Below, one piece after another: positions 33,485-45,790 of a stretch of DNA of 64,000 bases (its first letter is position 1; every line of letters starts with the position of its first letter). Made by a program: the position numbers and the translations under genes. The notes under the pieces are model-generated. The model did no database searches. It was not told where the DNA came from and saw nothing but the letters and a program-made list of their open reading frames with translations. The stretch comes from Aphidius gifuensis (Eukaryota; Arthropoda; Insecta; Hymenoptera; Braconidae): positions 14,658,469 through 14,722,468 of the forward strand of contig NC_057790.1 in assembly GCF_014905175.1 (NCBI RefSeq). Direction: 5' to 3'.

Positions 33485-33516
33485 TATAAATTGGGGAATT
33501 GCATCCATTGGTTCAG
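33485..33516 (+). promoter_or_regulatory. TATA box and initiator of the IAP gene
   Basis: TATAAA (33,485-33,490) is followed 30 bp later by TTCAGG, and the likely ATG is at 33,586. The start at 33,499 would fall inside the promoter, so I prefer 33,586. Confidence 0.5.
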
Positions 33517-33585
33517 GTGAAAACTCCCCTCCCATATTATCAAAAAATGTACCCACGTCGTCTCTTACGACAACTAGTTTTAAAA

Positions 33586-34599
33586 ATGACGTCTTCAGTA
33601 GAGGATAGAAAACGTAGATATAATAAATATATTTATCGTGTAGAAGAAACTAGACAAAAAAGTATAGAGCTATCACCGATAGCAGATATTTGTGATCCTG
33701 TAAGATTTTCTGCTGCTGGATTTTATTATACTGGTTATGGATCTAAGTTGAAATGTTTTGAGTGTTGTGTTGAAATTGAAGAATGGAATCGAGGTGACAA
33801 TCCGTGGCTAGATCATCAACGTGCTAAGGCAAGCTGTCGTTTTATTAGAAATATAGCTTGTGGTAATGTTCCTAGAGGAGTAAGCCCACAACTTATACCT
33901 ATGGAAGGTGATCCACATTGTATACCTACAGATTTTCGTGCTTCGTATCGTGTTCCATCTACTTCAAGAGAAGAAGACCGTACATTTTATGCTGAATTTT
34001 ATATTGATCTTGAAATGGAAGAATATTCTAATCCTCCAATTGAAGAACATTGTGTTGGAATATCTACTACACCTCCAGCGGAAAAAGATCTGGTCTCATA
34101 TGAATCACGATTAAATACATTTTATTATTGGCCGAAATATATTTCTCAGACAAAAGAATCCATGGCTGAGGCTGGATTTTTTTATTCGTCTATAGGAGAT
34201 TATGTAATTTGTCATCATTGTGGAAATGGAATTAAAGATTGGAAAAATAATGAAGATCCATGGGAAGAACATGCTAGATATTTTCCGGAATGTTATTTTC
34301 TCCGACTAATATAAATGATTTTGTCGAACGATATTCATTGCAATACAATTTTGAAAAAAATATGAAGAAAGTACAGAAGAAAAAAAAATTAAGAAAAGAA
34401 AGACAAAATAAAAAAAGATAAAAAAAGTAAAAAAGAAGATGATACATTTGTTTGTAAAATTTGTTATAATGAACCATTGTCTGTTATTTTTCTTCCTTGT
34501 TTACATATGGTTACATGTGTCAAATGTGCTCCAGCAATTGATAAATGTATTATATGTCGAGTTCATATACCTGGTGTCATTCAACCAATAATATCATAA
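33586..34599 (+). pseudogene. Inhibitor of apoptosis protein: two BIR domains and a RING, broken before the RING
   Basis: The open part (33,586-34,314) has two BIR domains: the first with CFEC, then WLDH and C spaced as zinc ligands (about residues 50-95), the second with CHHC, then EEH and C (about residues 200-240). The RING finger follows at 34,438-34,599 with CKIC, CLH, CVKC and CIIC, a C3HC4 pattern typical of IAP C termini. Between them the frame is lost near 34,310 and again in an A-rich tract near 34,400-34,430. IAPs of this layout bind caspases and act as ubiquitin ligases. It was probably captured from an insect host or a baculovirus-like source. Confidence 0.8.
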
Positions 34600-34648
34600 T
34601 TAAACATGTGTCAAAAGTAGATCAAATAAATTTTTAAAATAAATAAAA

Positions 34649-35471
34649 TGTCTTAATTATTTAACCTATATTTCCCAGCTGCATACAAATGAGTCATACT
34701 TGAAATTTTGGTTAAAAATTGAATAATAAAATAATAAATGTAATGATATAAAAAAAAAAATTAAAAATTAAATAAAAAAAAAAATTACACCTGGGCTGAC
34801 TCGAACGCTAGACCCTACGCTAGAAATATTAATATAACTTTTTATTGATTTGAAAAATTATCTGCGTCGATTCCGATTGTTAGTTTAAACATCAAAGAAT
34901 AATATAGAAGTAAAAAAAAAATTTTTAACATTTTTATTCATGACAATATTGACAATTGAAAAAGTTGCTATGTCCCTGTATGATAATACACGGGTCTGAC
35001 TCGTACACTTTAAATGCTCGTTATAAATTAATTTAAAATTATCTGCGTCAATTCCGATTGTTAGTTTAAATATCAAAGAATAATATAAAAGTAAAAAAAA
35101 ATTTTTAACATTTTTATTCATGACAATATTGAGCATTGAACAAGTTGCTACGTTCCTGTAAAAAAACACGGAGCCTGACTTGAACACTAGCACTACAAAC
35201 ATGGCCGCCCTACACTAACACTTATTTGACTCACACGCATTCTCCATTCAAACTTTTGCTGGGACTTTTGCTGCCGCTGCAGCGCTATAAACATTTTACA
35301 CTAACAAAACAAGACCCGCCCTACACTAACACTTGTTTGGCTCACACACATTCTCCATTCACACTTCTGCTGACACTTTTGCTTGCAGTCTGGTTGCACC
35401 TATGCGCGCGCACACATCACAAAATAATATTTAAAAAAAAAATAATATTATTATTCATATATATACATACT
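34649..35471. repeat. Right terminal inverted repeat region, truncated by the gap
   Basis: Inner zone 34,649-34,858 is the inverted match of 17,336-17,540. The middle zone (34,854-35,190) has two direct repeats of about 180 bp with ATTCCGATTGTTAGTTTAAA, different from the left arm's middle zone. The outer zone (35,191-35,471) is the inverted match of about 16,697-16,998. The remaining 380 bp or so of this arm and the target duplication should lie in the unsequenced gap. Confidence 0.8.
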
Positions 35472-35571
35472 NNNNNNNNNNNNNNNNNNNNNNNNNNNNN
35501 NNNNNNNNNNNNNNNNNNNNNNNNNNNNNNNNNNNNNNNNNNNNNNNNNNNNNNNNNNNNNNNNNNNNNNN
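35472..35571. other. Assembly gap of 100 N
   Basis: Exactly 100 N, the conventional size for a gap of unknown length. On its left is the Polinton right arm; on its right a CLASP exon begins in mid-frame. True distance and even the correctness of the join are unknown. Confidence 0.95.
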
Positions 35572-38392
35572 TTGATTGTGATTGATACTTTGGTTTTTGT
35601 TCTTGGTGTTCTTTCAGGACTCATAACAGGTACTGTATCAAGTGGTTTAGCTGTACGAGGTGTTGTTGCTTTTGAACGACTTATGTTTGCATACAACATT
35701 CTTGAATGTGCTCTTCTGGCAGCACAAAGATCAATTGCACTATTTGATCTTAAACCAGGTGATGCACGTACAACAGCACTTGATGTTGGTCTTGCTGCTG
35801 GTGGTCGTAGAGGCATTCCAGGAATTTTTGAAGTCGGCAAACTACTCATACTACCACTATTACTTTGTGACATGAGAGTTCGTTTGCATGATGGATCCAT
35901 TGAATTTAATAAAGCCTCTGCTTGCTCGGGAAAATGCTCTTTAAAAGTCCAGTATCCCTTTCTTGCAAAAACTCTGGCTTCTGAATCTGAATCAGCAATA
36001 CTTTTTCCGATACCTTCTTGAAGTGTTTTAACATGTTTTTGTAGTATATTTACTGACCAATTTTGTAAAATTAAACTGAGATATTCACAAGCTGCTCGAC
36101 GTATATCTTTACTTTTGCTTGATAATGACGTTGCAATTATAGGAATAAAACGTGGACTATGAGTATTCTGAAAAATTATACGCAAAGCAACTGCTCCAGA
36201 TGTTGCAACAACCTATTAAAAATTGATGAATTAATTTTACTTTTAATAATATATTTGATACATAAATTGTTTAGATAATAACCTTGGCACTATTTTGTAA
36301 GAGATTTATTAATGATGCTAATAAGCCCTCAATAAAATTGGCACATTTGTTTTTAAATTGATCACTCAAAAAGGCGAGGGTTATACAGGCTTCTTTAACA
36401 ACTTGCGATCGCAAATCTGTGCACGCACCGTCCATTGAATTTTGAATTGTTTTAAGTAATTCCATAAATGTTTCATGACTCGTTCCAACTGTCTTTATAA
36501 TTCCTCTCAATTTTTTTAACTACAAATTGAATAAATTAAAATAATATTATTTTTATATATAGATGAATAAATTTAAGTTAATAAACTTACACTTTCAGTT
36601 CTTTGGTTCCAATCTTTCTTATCATCACCAATTGTTTCACGAATAATTTTCATCTGATCTTCTAAATCACGTGAAGAAAATATATTTACTATTGCAACAT
36701 CATTGAATGCCGCCTCAAATGTTAGCTCATCAACAGCACCAGCTGGACCTATTTTTTTGATTTTTTTTAAATAAATAAATTATAATAATAACAAAGATAA
36801 TTAAAATAAAAATGTTGATTGTTAAAAGTCATACCCATTGATGATGGTATGACTTTGGTACTCGGTCCAAATTGACTCTTTTTTTGAAGTACACTTTTCG
36901 TTCTCTTTAGTGGTACTGACTTTGCGACAAGCTGAAAGAAAATACCAATTAATTAATAAAAAAAATTCAAGTATTAGTTGATTTGTATATCTTTTTTTGT
37001 AAAAATACTTACAACTCGATCTGGCTCGTCGAATTCTCGTCCAACTGTGATAAAATTTAAAAATTATTTTAGATAAAATGAATATAAATAATAAAAGAAA
37101 TAAAAATTATTAGTATATTTACCATCGTTGGACATTGCTGAAGGAAGAAGATCACCATCAGCTTTAACCTGTTCGAATCGTTCAATCAGTAGTTGTAATC
37201 TAATTGAGACAAAAAAAAAAAAGGTAGACAATAGAAATAATATGTCGTTATTATCAAGTAATCATGTTAAAAAAAATTAAACATACTTGGCTTGAGGAAC
37301 GTTGTGTTTACGTTGGAGATCAGCTTTAAATCTTTCTCCAACATGTGTGTATATTTTGACTAGCGTATTAACAGCTGTCTCACGTACTTTTTCATTTGGA
37401 TCGGATAATACTTTAACTAAACTTGGAATAACAGCTGAAAGTGCCATTTCATCTGCTCCATGTTCATCAAGTGTTGTTGTTAATAATATAAGTGCTTCTT
37501 CTCGTAATTTTGTATTTTTATGATTAAAAACTGGATGAAGTCGATCTAAAAGTTGTTGAGGTGTCATACTACCTCTTTCCATTATTTTAAGCAAAACAAG
37601 ACGAGCTTTTTCACGTGTCACATCTTTACTATCACCTATTATTAAAATCAACAAATATTAATAATTAAAATATTTAATGAAAAATTTAATTAAACAACTA
37701 ATTACAAACCTAATCGATCAATTGTTGGCTGTATAATTGTTGATATATAAGGTCTAAAATCAGATCCCATTCTATCAGCAATTTGAGTCAATATTTCAAG
37801 ACCATTTTGAACAATCTGTAACATATTTTTATGTAAGTAAAATTTTATGTTTGATTAATACTCGTTTACAAGTAATACTATATCTCAGTCAATATTATTA
37901 TTATTATTTTAAACTATATAGTTACGTAAAAAAATCATTGGTATAAACTACAAAAATAAGTCAGAAGGGATAAAAAAAAAATAATCATTTATTGGCAATT
38001 GAAGAAATGCTATTTTTCCAAGATGGTGTGAAAGTTTTTATTATTCCATCTTTGAAAATAACCAGAAAATCAAGTTTTTCTAATAAGGCAATGACCATTT
38101 ATTGTTACACAATGTTTACGATTCACTTTTAATCATCAAAATATATATGTCAATAATGTATATTATTAATTATTTTTACAACTAAGATAATAAATACAAT
38201 TACCTTGGCATTTCCATTGCTCAGCCATGGAATGACATTATCAATAAATAATCCAATGTCTTGACATTCAATACTATTATCTGAATTACCAAGATAACTT
38301 ATTAGATTATTGCCAATTGTCATTTTTGTTTTGATGTCACTTGTTGACAATAAAGGCATAAAACCATCCATGTCTCGTGGATTATACGCCAT
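35572..38392 (-). CDS. CLASP: CLASP (CLIP-associating protein), N-terminal part
   Basis: CLASPs are microtubule plus-end proteins that promote rescue and stabilise microtubules at spindle and cortex. Predicted coding exons (minus order): 38,204-38,392, 37,710-37,815, 37,287-37,635, 37,123-37,199, 37,013-37,044, 36,835-36,931, 36,591-36,748, 36,283-36,519 and 36,212 down to the gap. The start MAYNPRDMDGFMPLL, the HEAT-type TOG repeats (EKVRETAVNTLVKIY, EARVFARKGYWTFKEHFPEQ), an SxIP-like SKIP motif and SAIDLCAARRAHSRM identify the family. The gene stops inside an exon at the gap; the remaining C-terminal half is not seen anywhere in the window. A 5' UTR exon probably reaches to about 38,460. 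Confidence 0.85.
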
Positions 38393-40257
38393 GGTTGTTA
38401 AAAAAAATTTATCACCACCACCAACCACCCAAGTATTATTGTAGTATTTTAAATTTAAACCTAAACACAAAAAAAATGTATGTCTTAAATTAATGATGAT
38501 AATTGTAAATTTTGAAAACAAAATAAAATTAAACAAATCTGACCTGGTGTACTCAATAAATATTTAAGCAAATATTGAATAATGCTGTTTATACCTATTA
38601 TTTAATTATCATATGATAGAAAATGTTCGGAGGAGGTCATTCTCTGAAATCTGGCCACAACATGTTCCTCGTTATGGTAAACATTAAATTTTCCATTTGC
38701 ATATATCATTCAGCAGTCAATAATAATTTTTTTTTCACCAATTTTATTATTATTCGAGGTTAGAAATTGTATTTGTCAAATATTCACTTTTTTTATTTTT
38801 ATTGTTTATTATTAAAAACTAACTTTAGATTATTTATAAATATATATAACAATTTTTTAAACAACAGCTTAAATGACACTCGTTAAAAAAAAAATAAATA
38901 TTATATATAAATCACTTAGTTATTACACATTTAGAAAAAAAAAAAATCCCAAAAATTTATAAGAATAAATATTAAATTTAGAAAGTATATTTAAAGTTAA
39001 AAAAAAAATTAACATAAAAAATTATTCAAGTTTATAATACCTATAAATATTGTCATACACTTCAATTAATAAGTTTTAATTGTTTTTTTTTTTTTTTTAA
39101 ATTATAAAATTATAAACACAGATAATCTTGGAGTTTCTTATTATTTATTATTTTGGGTTTAACTTATCTTCGAGCCAAACTTGCCGAAAGCACCGCCATT
39201 TTGATTGATCGGCGGAGAAAGTGTTCTCTCTCTCTCTGTCACTCCTTAAATTTCCTGAAATTTCCCTTGGAAAAAAAAAAATTGTTTTTGGCGCATGACA
39301 CTGCGCAATGACAATTAAATTCATCCTAGGACCCCCCGGAGAAATTTCTTAAATCTTTTTTAAAATTTCGTCGAAAAAAAATCGCGTAGAAAAAATTTGG
39401 AGAAATGTTTCCATACATTTCCATAGTAAAATGAGATTTCTACAGTTAAAGATGTTTTCGAAAAGATTGGGTCTCTAGTCTTCTTGGATGTTTTATAAAC
39501 AGAGTAGCTAAAAAGCCAAATTTATTCTACTTTTAAATCTTTGTTTTAATTATTTTTTGCAACAATTATTTTTGTTTTTTAAAATAAATAAATAATAACG
39601 ATGTTATTGGACTAAGAAGACTTTATTTATTGCCTTGACAGAAAAACAACAGTACAAGTACCATCAGAAACATATATACAATATATTTCATACATATTCT
39701 TATTATTATGCGTGTACTTGCGTAACATTAAATGCCGCAAAGGTATGTTAATTTTTAAAATAAATATCAGTGTAAGAAAAATGCCTCATTGACTTGTGAA
39801 TTATTTCAAGTGTGATTGTTAAATTAATAAAATTGAAAAACAAATTACATAAATAAATAAAAAAACTTAACAAGACAAAATAAAATTTAAAAAATAATAA
39901 CAAAAAAAAAAAGAAAATATTTGGTTTTTAAAATGATCTAGTTTTAGACCATTTCACGATTGAATGTATAAATTATTTAAAACTAATTTTGAATTTAATA
40001 AGTCTATTAAATGCAGCTGCTTATATTGATCTAACAAATAACAAGTAGATATTTACAACTTTTATCTCTATAACAATAAATTAATAATGGAGACTAAAAT
40101 GATAAACTCTTAATTCAAGTTATTTATGAATCTTCAAGAGTTCAAATAAGCTGCAATTGACTATGTATTTTTAATATTATCTAATTATGAATTTCACGAA
40201 CCATTAATAATAATAATAATAATTAGCAAATAAATGTAAAATTATTGTGGAATACTG
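38393..40257. other. CLASP 5' region and SH3BP5 3' UTR
   Basis: Intergenic sequence between two minus-strand genes. At 39,170-39,240 a less AT-rich stretch containing GCACCGCCATTTTGATTG (read on the minus strand as AAAATGGCGGTGC) is a plausible CLASP transcription start or non-coding first exon. The rest is A/T-rich and probably the SH3BP5 3' UTR near 39,600-40,257. No further gene is seen. Confidence 0.4.
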
Positions 40258-43200
40258 CTAGTTTTGTTGTTGCAATTGATGAAAAAGTGGACATATTTCA
40301 ACAAGTGGAGTTCCAAGAACTTCTTGGCAAACTTGATTAACATCTGGTTCCATCATCAATGATGCAATTTGATCTTCAGACAGCATATCACCACTAAATT
40401 GTTTTAAAATATATTTAATTAAAAAATGTTTAATATTTTTCATTAATTAATCAATTTATTACCTAGCTAAAGAATCACAATCGGAAGTTTCATCATCAGC
40501 ATTTAGATAGCTCATTGATTTATCGAGTAAAGTACTTGGTGCTTTTTTTCCTCTAAAATCAACTTTTTCAAATGTTTTAACTGGTGAATCAGGATTATCT
40601 GAGGCTTTTGGCTCACTAGATCTTCGTTCAGCTAAACTTGATATGTTCAGCATCATCATGCCTTGATTAAGTAAGTCTTTTACACGTTCACTAGTTGTTC
40701 CTCCATTCCACAATGTATCAAGAGACTTTCGTCTACTAGAATTACCTGAAAAATTATTTGAATAAAAATTAAAATTGTCATTATTTAAAAAAAATAATTA
40801 TCTTACATGAACTGGTTTCATCAGAAGAATTTCCTGTGATCCAGCTTGTTAAATTACGATCAAGCTTTCGACGACTTTTCATTGATGAATTTTTTGTACT
40901 TTCTGGTTTATCAAAATAATTACTGATGCCAGTTTTAGTCAATGACAATGGCTTAACATATTTTTTACATGTTGCAATATGATTTTCTTCATTTTCAGGT
41001 ACATTTACTGAATCTGGACTCAATTCATTGTAGAGAATTGAGTCTTCTTCATCGGAATTAAAACCATTTTTTTCACAATCATTTTCACTTGGACTTGTCA
41101 ATTTTATTTCAGCCCATTCTTCTACATTTATTTGTTCAATAGACTCATCAATTCCATTTTCTTTATTTATACACAATTCATCCTTTTTATTTTTACACTG
41201 CGTATTTTTATTTATAGTTTTTTCTTGACAACTTTTGTCCCATGACGACGATGATGATGATGAAGAAGAAGAAATAACATTTCTTGATTTATCACGCTTT
41301 ATGTATTTTCGGGGTTCAGTTGATGATAGATTGAAACTATTTGTACCAAAACTGTAGTTTGATGTTAGATCAATCTACAATATAACCAAGCATTGATTTC
41401 AAATTATAAAATAAGTCTTTTATGTTATTGTTTTCAGTTGCGGGTATACCCCGTAAAGTTATAATAAATTACCTTTGATGTATTCGATACGGCCGTTTTT
41501 GGACTCAATTTATCAGGAAGCTCTGGATATTTATCACTGAGATAATCAACACTATCAGCAGAACCAGTTTCACTTGATTCTGGTGTTATTGGAGCATTTT
41601 CTTGTTGACCTGTTGATTCGTTGGTAGTGCTACCATCATATCTTCTAGTCTAAATAAGAAAAAAATATTTCCACGTTATTAAACATAAAGAATTTCATCT
41701 ATTTATTTGAAAAAAAAATATTATTAATAGTATTATTTTACACACCTGATGAATTTCATCACTTATTTTTTCTAAATTTCTTAAAGCTTCAGCATATGTC
41801 ATCTTTGCTTCTGCTACAGCTCTTTCCAATACACTTACTCTATTTCTTTGGTTTTCTAACATTTGATGAAATTGTGCTTTTGATTCGTAATACGGCCTTG
41901 AATATAAATTAATTATTTACAAATATTGTCAATAAAATTTTTTAAGTTAAATAATATAAGCAAAAAAACGTTGATAAAAGCAAAAATTGAAGTAAATAAT
42001 TAGCTTTTTATTATATTTATAACATAGTAAAAAATTATGCATTCAAAATAAAAATTTTCTACAAAATCTACTTACAAAAATAGCAAGTTGTGTCTATAAA
42101 CTGTACTGTTTATAAGAAGCAAGTTGCGACGTGCATCCATACTGTCATTGAACATATAAATTAAAAATTTTGCATAAACATCCTAGATGTTACAAAAAAA
42201 TATAAAAACAAATATATTCAAGTAAACTAAAAACAATAAATAAGAAAAACGATCTGTAGTTATTTTTTTTTTCAAATTATCAATTGAGTATTGTAATCGA
42301 AAAAAAAAATATGATAAATAATTAAAATAATAGTTTTCGAAAAAAAAATCATGCTAATAAATACAAAATTTATTTGTCATGATTTTGGTTGATTGTTGTG
42401 ATAAAAATAAATTAAATTTCATTACCATTCAGGTCATAAGTTAATCAGTATTTAACATAATAATTCACAGAAATAATAGAAATATAAATAGCAATCATGC
42501 CAAAGCCATGCACTGAGGTATTTTTTAACTTTTTTTTTTTCAATAAAACAAAATGTTCATTCCAATAATGAAAATAATAGTAAAAAAGTATATGGAAATG
42601 GTGTTTTTTTCTTAATGCAAGAAAAATAGTTTGAGAAATACCTCGATTTAGCAATAGCACGTTTAAGTTCAGATTGAAGAATCTTAACATTGTGTTCAGC
42701 ACTGTGAAAAACAGCTGTCAAATGTCTGTGTTGAGTTTCAGAAAGTACTCGCTCATTTTCAGATTCATTGACACGTTCAGTTGCATGATTTAGCATCTCC
42801 TGATTATTATATAAATATAATTTATCTTATATATTATAATTATAAGCTGAAACTTACCTGCCATGCATGATCAAAACATCTTCCCTCCATCCTTAGTCCT
42901 TCTTCAGCTAAATAAACCATTTCTTTAGCTGCAGTATGTTGACTATTTGCTCTTTCAAAACGTATTGCTGCTTTTTGTGCTTCTTTTAGTGCCTAAATCG
43001 ATTTATTATTTTAATTAATAAGAAAAAATAAAATATTTTTCTCTTTTTATATTAATTGATTTGGATACCTCTTTTGCTTTGAAACGTGCATCATAATATG
43101 GCTTTGATTTTTCTATACAAGCACCTAATTTTTTACTTAAATTTTCCATTGTTATTGTTGATTCACATAACATCTGGCGGAAGGTCAGTCTTGCTTCCTA

Positions 43201-43525
43201 AAAACACAATTGTATTAGCTACAATTTTATTATGTATTTAAATATACCTATTATATTTATTTAATATGCTCACGTCTAAATCAACTTCCAATTTATTGAT
43301 ACCGTCTGTTGCAGTATTAAGTCGTTCAAGTTCAATCTGTTATAAAATTAAAATTATAATATATCAATTATGATTTTTTATGTATATTTTTATTGCTATC
43401 AATAATAAAAACAATAAGCTGTCAAATTTGACAGGTGTGACACCAACCTGCACCCTGGGATCAACAACATCATCATCAATTTTATCATTTTCTTTGGCAG
43501 CTTCTTTTTCCTCGGGTTCACACAT
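40258..43525 (-). CDS. SH3BP5: SH3BP5/parcas homologue (Rab11 GEF family)
   Basis: Members bind Btk-type SH3 domains and act as exchange factors for Rab11 on endosomes; the Drosophila gene is parcas. Predicted exons (minus order): 43,448-43,525, 43,274-43,335, 43,069-43,198, 42,858-42,992, 42,642-42,799, 41,746-41,896, 41,473-41,649, 40,807-41,374, 40,463-40,745 and 40,258-40,393. The first six exons encode the long coiled coil (for example ALKEAQKAAIRFERANSQHT and KMTYAEALRNLEKISDEIHQ). The large later exons are acidic, serine-rich and probably disordered. Splice sites are canonical, and the junction KSR|PYY joins in frame. Nothing looks broken. Confidence 0.85.
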
Positions 43526-43930
43526 ATTTTTTCAACTATGGTACAAATTTATTATAGATAAGTTTTATCTACAATAAATAAACTAATTAGTTATATAGGT
43601 ATTAGGTACTAGGTAGAGTACATAAGTGATAACAGAAAACCCCTTAGTAATATGACGAGAGAAGGATCTCTGAGTGCGCACGCGCCGAGAAAAATTAGGG
43701 ATTTTTTATATTTCACCAGAGAAAAAAGACTCCAAGGAGGTAATTTCAGGTAATTTATTTTTAAATCTATGTAATTTTTTTAGCAGTACCTAGCTATTAG
43801 AGATTTGCTATTCAATTAAAAATATTTGTATATTTAAACACTAACCAAGTTTTTGAATGAAGTACTTGGCTCAAGTCTGTTTTTATCAGTTTTTATACCC
43901 CCCCCCCCCAAAAAAACTAGTTGCTTCTGG
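43526..43930. other. Upstream region of the SH3BP5 homologue
   Basis: The likely minus-strand promoter and 5' UTR. A less AT-rich segment at 43,670-43,690 (GTGCGCACGCGCCGAG) may mark the start. A C9 tract at about 43,901-43,910 is unusual in this sequence. Confidence 0.35.
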
Positions 43931-43933
43931 TAA

Positions 43934-44040
43934 TAGGTGCTTTCTTTTGTGTATTTATTTTTTTTCCTGTTTATTTTCACGCATGCGCAATTGAATGCGC
44001 AATCAGCAAAAAGTCAGATTGCAACAGCGTAGGGCATGCG
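43934..44040. repeat. Copy of the GGTGCTTTCTTTTG repeat family
   Basis: From AGGTGCTTTCTTTTGTG to AGCGTAGGGCATGCG; the same text recurs inverted at 47,860-47,960 and 48,260-48,370. Each copy contains the imperfect palindrome GCATGCGCAATTGAATGCGC. It is a fragment of a short foldback family that has amplified in this intergenic region. Confidence 0.6.
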
Positions 44041-44377
44041 GGGGGACGTTCCAAAAATCACTCGGAAACCCGGACCGGCGCAGTAGATGAAAAAATATAG
44101 AGATAAAATAAACTTAAAAGTAACTAGAGGTTACTGTAGATATTGTAAGCAACAAAAACAGCCATATTGCATATGCCATTTACTTTTGTTACTTATTACA
44201 GTTGTGAAAAGTATTTTTTATAATTATTATTAATAATTAAACAATAATAATTTATTGTTTTGTGCCTATAAAAATACATGAACAAAAAATCATGTCTACC
44301 ACAACAAAATATCAAAAATTTTCTATGATCACAATCTTGACCTTCCGAGTTTCCGAGTGATTTTTGGAACGTCCCCC
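44041..44377. mobile_element. MITE with GGGGGACGTTCC ends
   Basis: The 29-bp terminal repeats GGGGGACGTTCCAAAAATCA... are near-perfect reverse complements. The 337-bp body is non-coding. A stretch near the right end (TCTACCACAACAAAATATC) is shared with the MITE at 45,791, although the outer ends differ. Confidence 0.75.
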
Positions 44378-44444
44378 AAGGCTGGATCAGCCATGTTTCA
44401 ATTTTTATTTTTTAAGCAAGAAGACTAGAAATACAGCCCCCGTA

Positions 44445-45151
44445 CTCAGAGGTTCTCATTAGGGCGTTTTTTTTCCGATGGTGGCGCTTGTGAAGCTTTT
44501 CTATGTAAAATCTATATAAAATACTACAGGCGGCAGTCAGCCTGGTTTGAAGCCCGCTGAATTGACCAATCAATCGCCTTCTCGCCACAAAAATGGAAGA
44601 CTTTATGCGCGCGCGATACAAATTCGTTAAGAAAATTTTCAATTTTTTTTTTAATTTTTCAGAAGTTATCATATTTATTCAACTAGATTTGGTATATTTT
44701 ATAATGATTCACATACATCAATAATGAAAATTAATTATTTATATTAAATAAATGAATCCAAATAAATACAACACAACTCTATTGTTTGTGGCATCAAAAC
44801 AACAACAATGAAAATATTATAATTTATTTGTTAAACTGTCTTGGTTTTTATTTTTTGATTTTTATAAACATGCTATATATTTATGGTATTTTACAACAAT
44901 ATAAAAATAGTTGTCAAAACAGTATGTTAGAGAGAGAGGATCTTATAATAGAGATTGCGTGTTAGAAAGAAAAGCAAAACAGCTCGATGGCGCGTTCTTG
45001 ATTGGTTGAAAAAATAAGGCTGCGCAGAACGCGACGAAAAAAGCATGGACTACTGCCATACCTGTAGTACTTCTACCATGGTAAAATCTATATAAAAAGT
45101 TCACAAGCGCCGCCATCGGAAAAAAAAGCCCTAATGAGAACATCCTCTGTG
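44445..45151. mobile_element. Foldback element with CTCAGAGGTTCTCATTAGGGC ends
   Basis: About 70 bp at each end are inverted copies, including TTCTCATTAGGGC and CCGATGGTGGCGCTTGTGAA, with a few mismatches. The roughly 700-bp interior has short GC-rich patches and no ORF of interest. Confidence 0.7.
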
Positions 45152-45790
45152 CATTTGCATGCGTTCCGTAGACCGCGTTTTTGGCCATAATCAGAGTATC
45201 ATAAAATTAAAAATCTTGGAATCCCTAAAAAATAACCAGTCTCATGTATACTTTTTTTTACACCTTTCTATGTATGTATTGTTAATGTTGTGGATGTGGT
45301 GCTTACTGAATTTTGTACTGAATAAAATTATTAAAACAATAAATTTGTTAATAACAGTTAACAAAATGAAAAGAAAAATTCCACTTCAAACACATTATCT
45401 ATTGACTGTGTCGGTAGTAATTTTGTTTTTTGAAAATGAACAGCAACATCGCCAGTTTAAGATCTTGAAGATAACAAAATATAAGTGCTGTCTAACTTAC
45501 ATTTGAGTTATGATAGGTTTTGAAGCATTAACTTTGAAAAGAAATACAATTTACAGGCTAAATAATTGAGATAACAACAATATACACCTACTATTTTAAT
45601 TGACAATTTTTTTATGCCAAATTATTTTTCTTTATAATACGTTAATTTTTTTTCGGTGTTTACGTTTGCTTATGTTTGTTTACGCATACATAGCATTGAC
45701 ACTACAACGAAATTAAATTCACCATGATAAACCACGCCTATTTTTGGTAGATGGCAGTCCTTACAACGCATGAGGACAACTTGCCTCAAA
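45152..45790. other. Intergenic, nothing recognised
   Basis: AT-rich spacer between two foldback elements. The 115-codon ORF at 45,159-45,506 is not protein-like. Confidence 0.3.

Larger units (their letters stand above)
16313..35471. mobile_element. Endogenous Polinton/Maverick (adintovirus-like) element
   Basis: The interval has the family's hallmark genes inside inverted repeats: protein-primed polymerase B, retroviral-type integrase with chromodomain, A32-like packaging ATPase, adenain-type protease, penton and double-jelly-roll major capsid protein. It additionally carries an F-type envelope gene, an IAP, a duplicated exonuclease-like gene and a spliced small gene. At more than 19 kb it is in the usual Polinton size range of 15-25 kb. 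The right end lies in a 100-N gap, so the 6-bp target duplication cannot be checked; the six bases left of 16,313 are TACCTC. Many genes are broken, so it is a decaying insertion. Confidence 0.9.

Noticed and set aside
42074..42185. Possible extra exon of the SH3BP5 homologue
   Set aside because: It has AG/GT-like borders, but the peptide is unlike the coiled coil, and the flanking exons join in frame without it.
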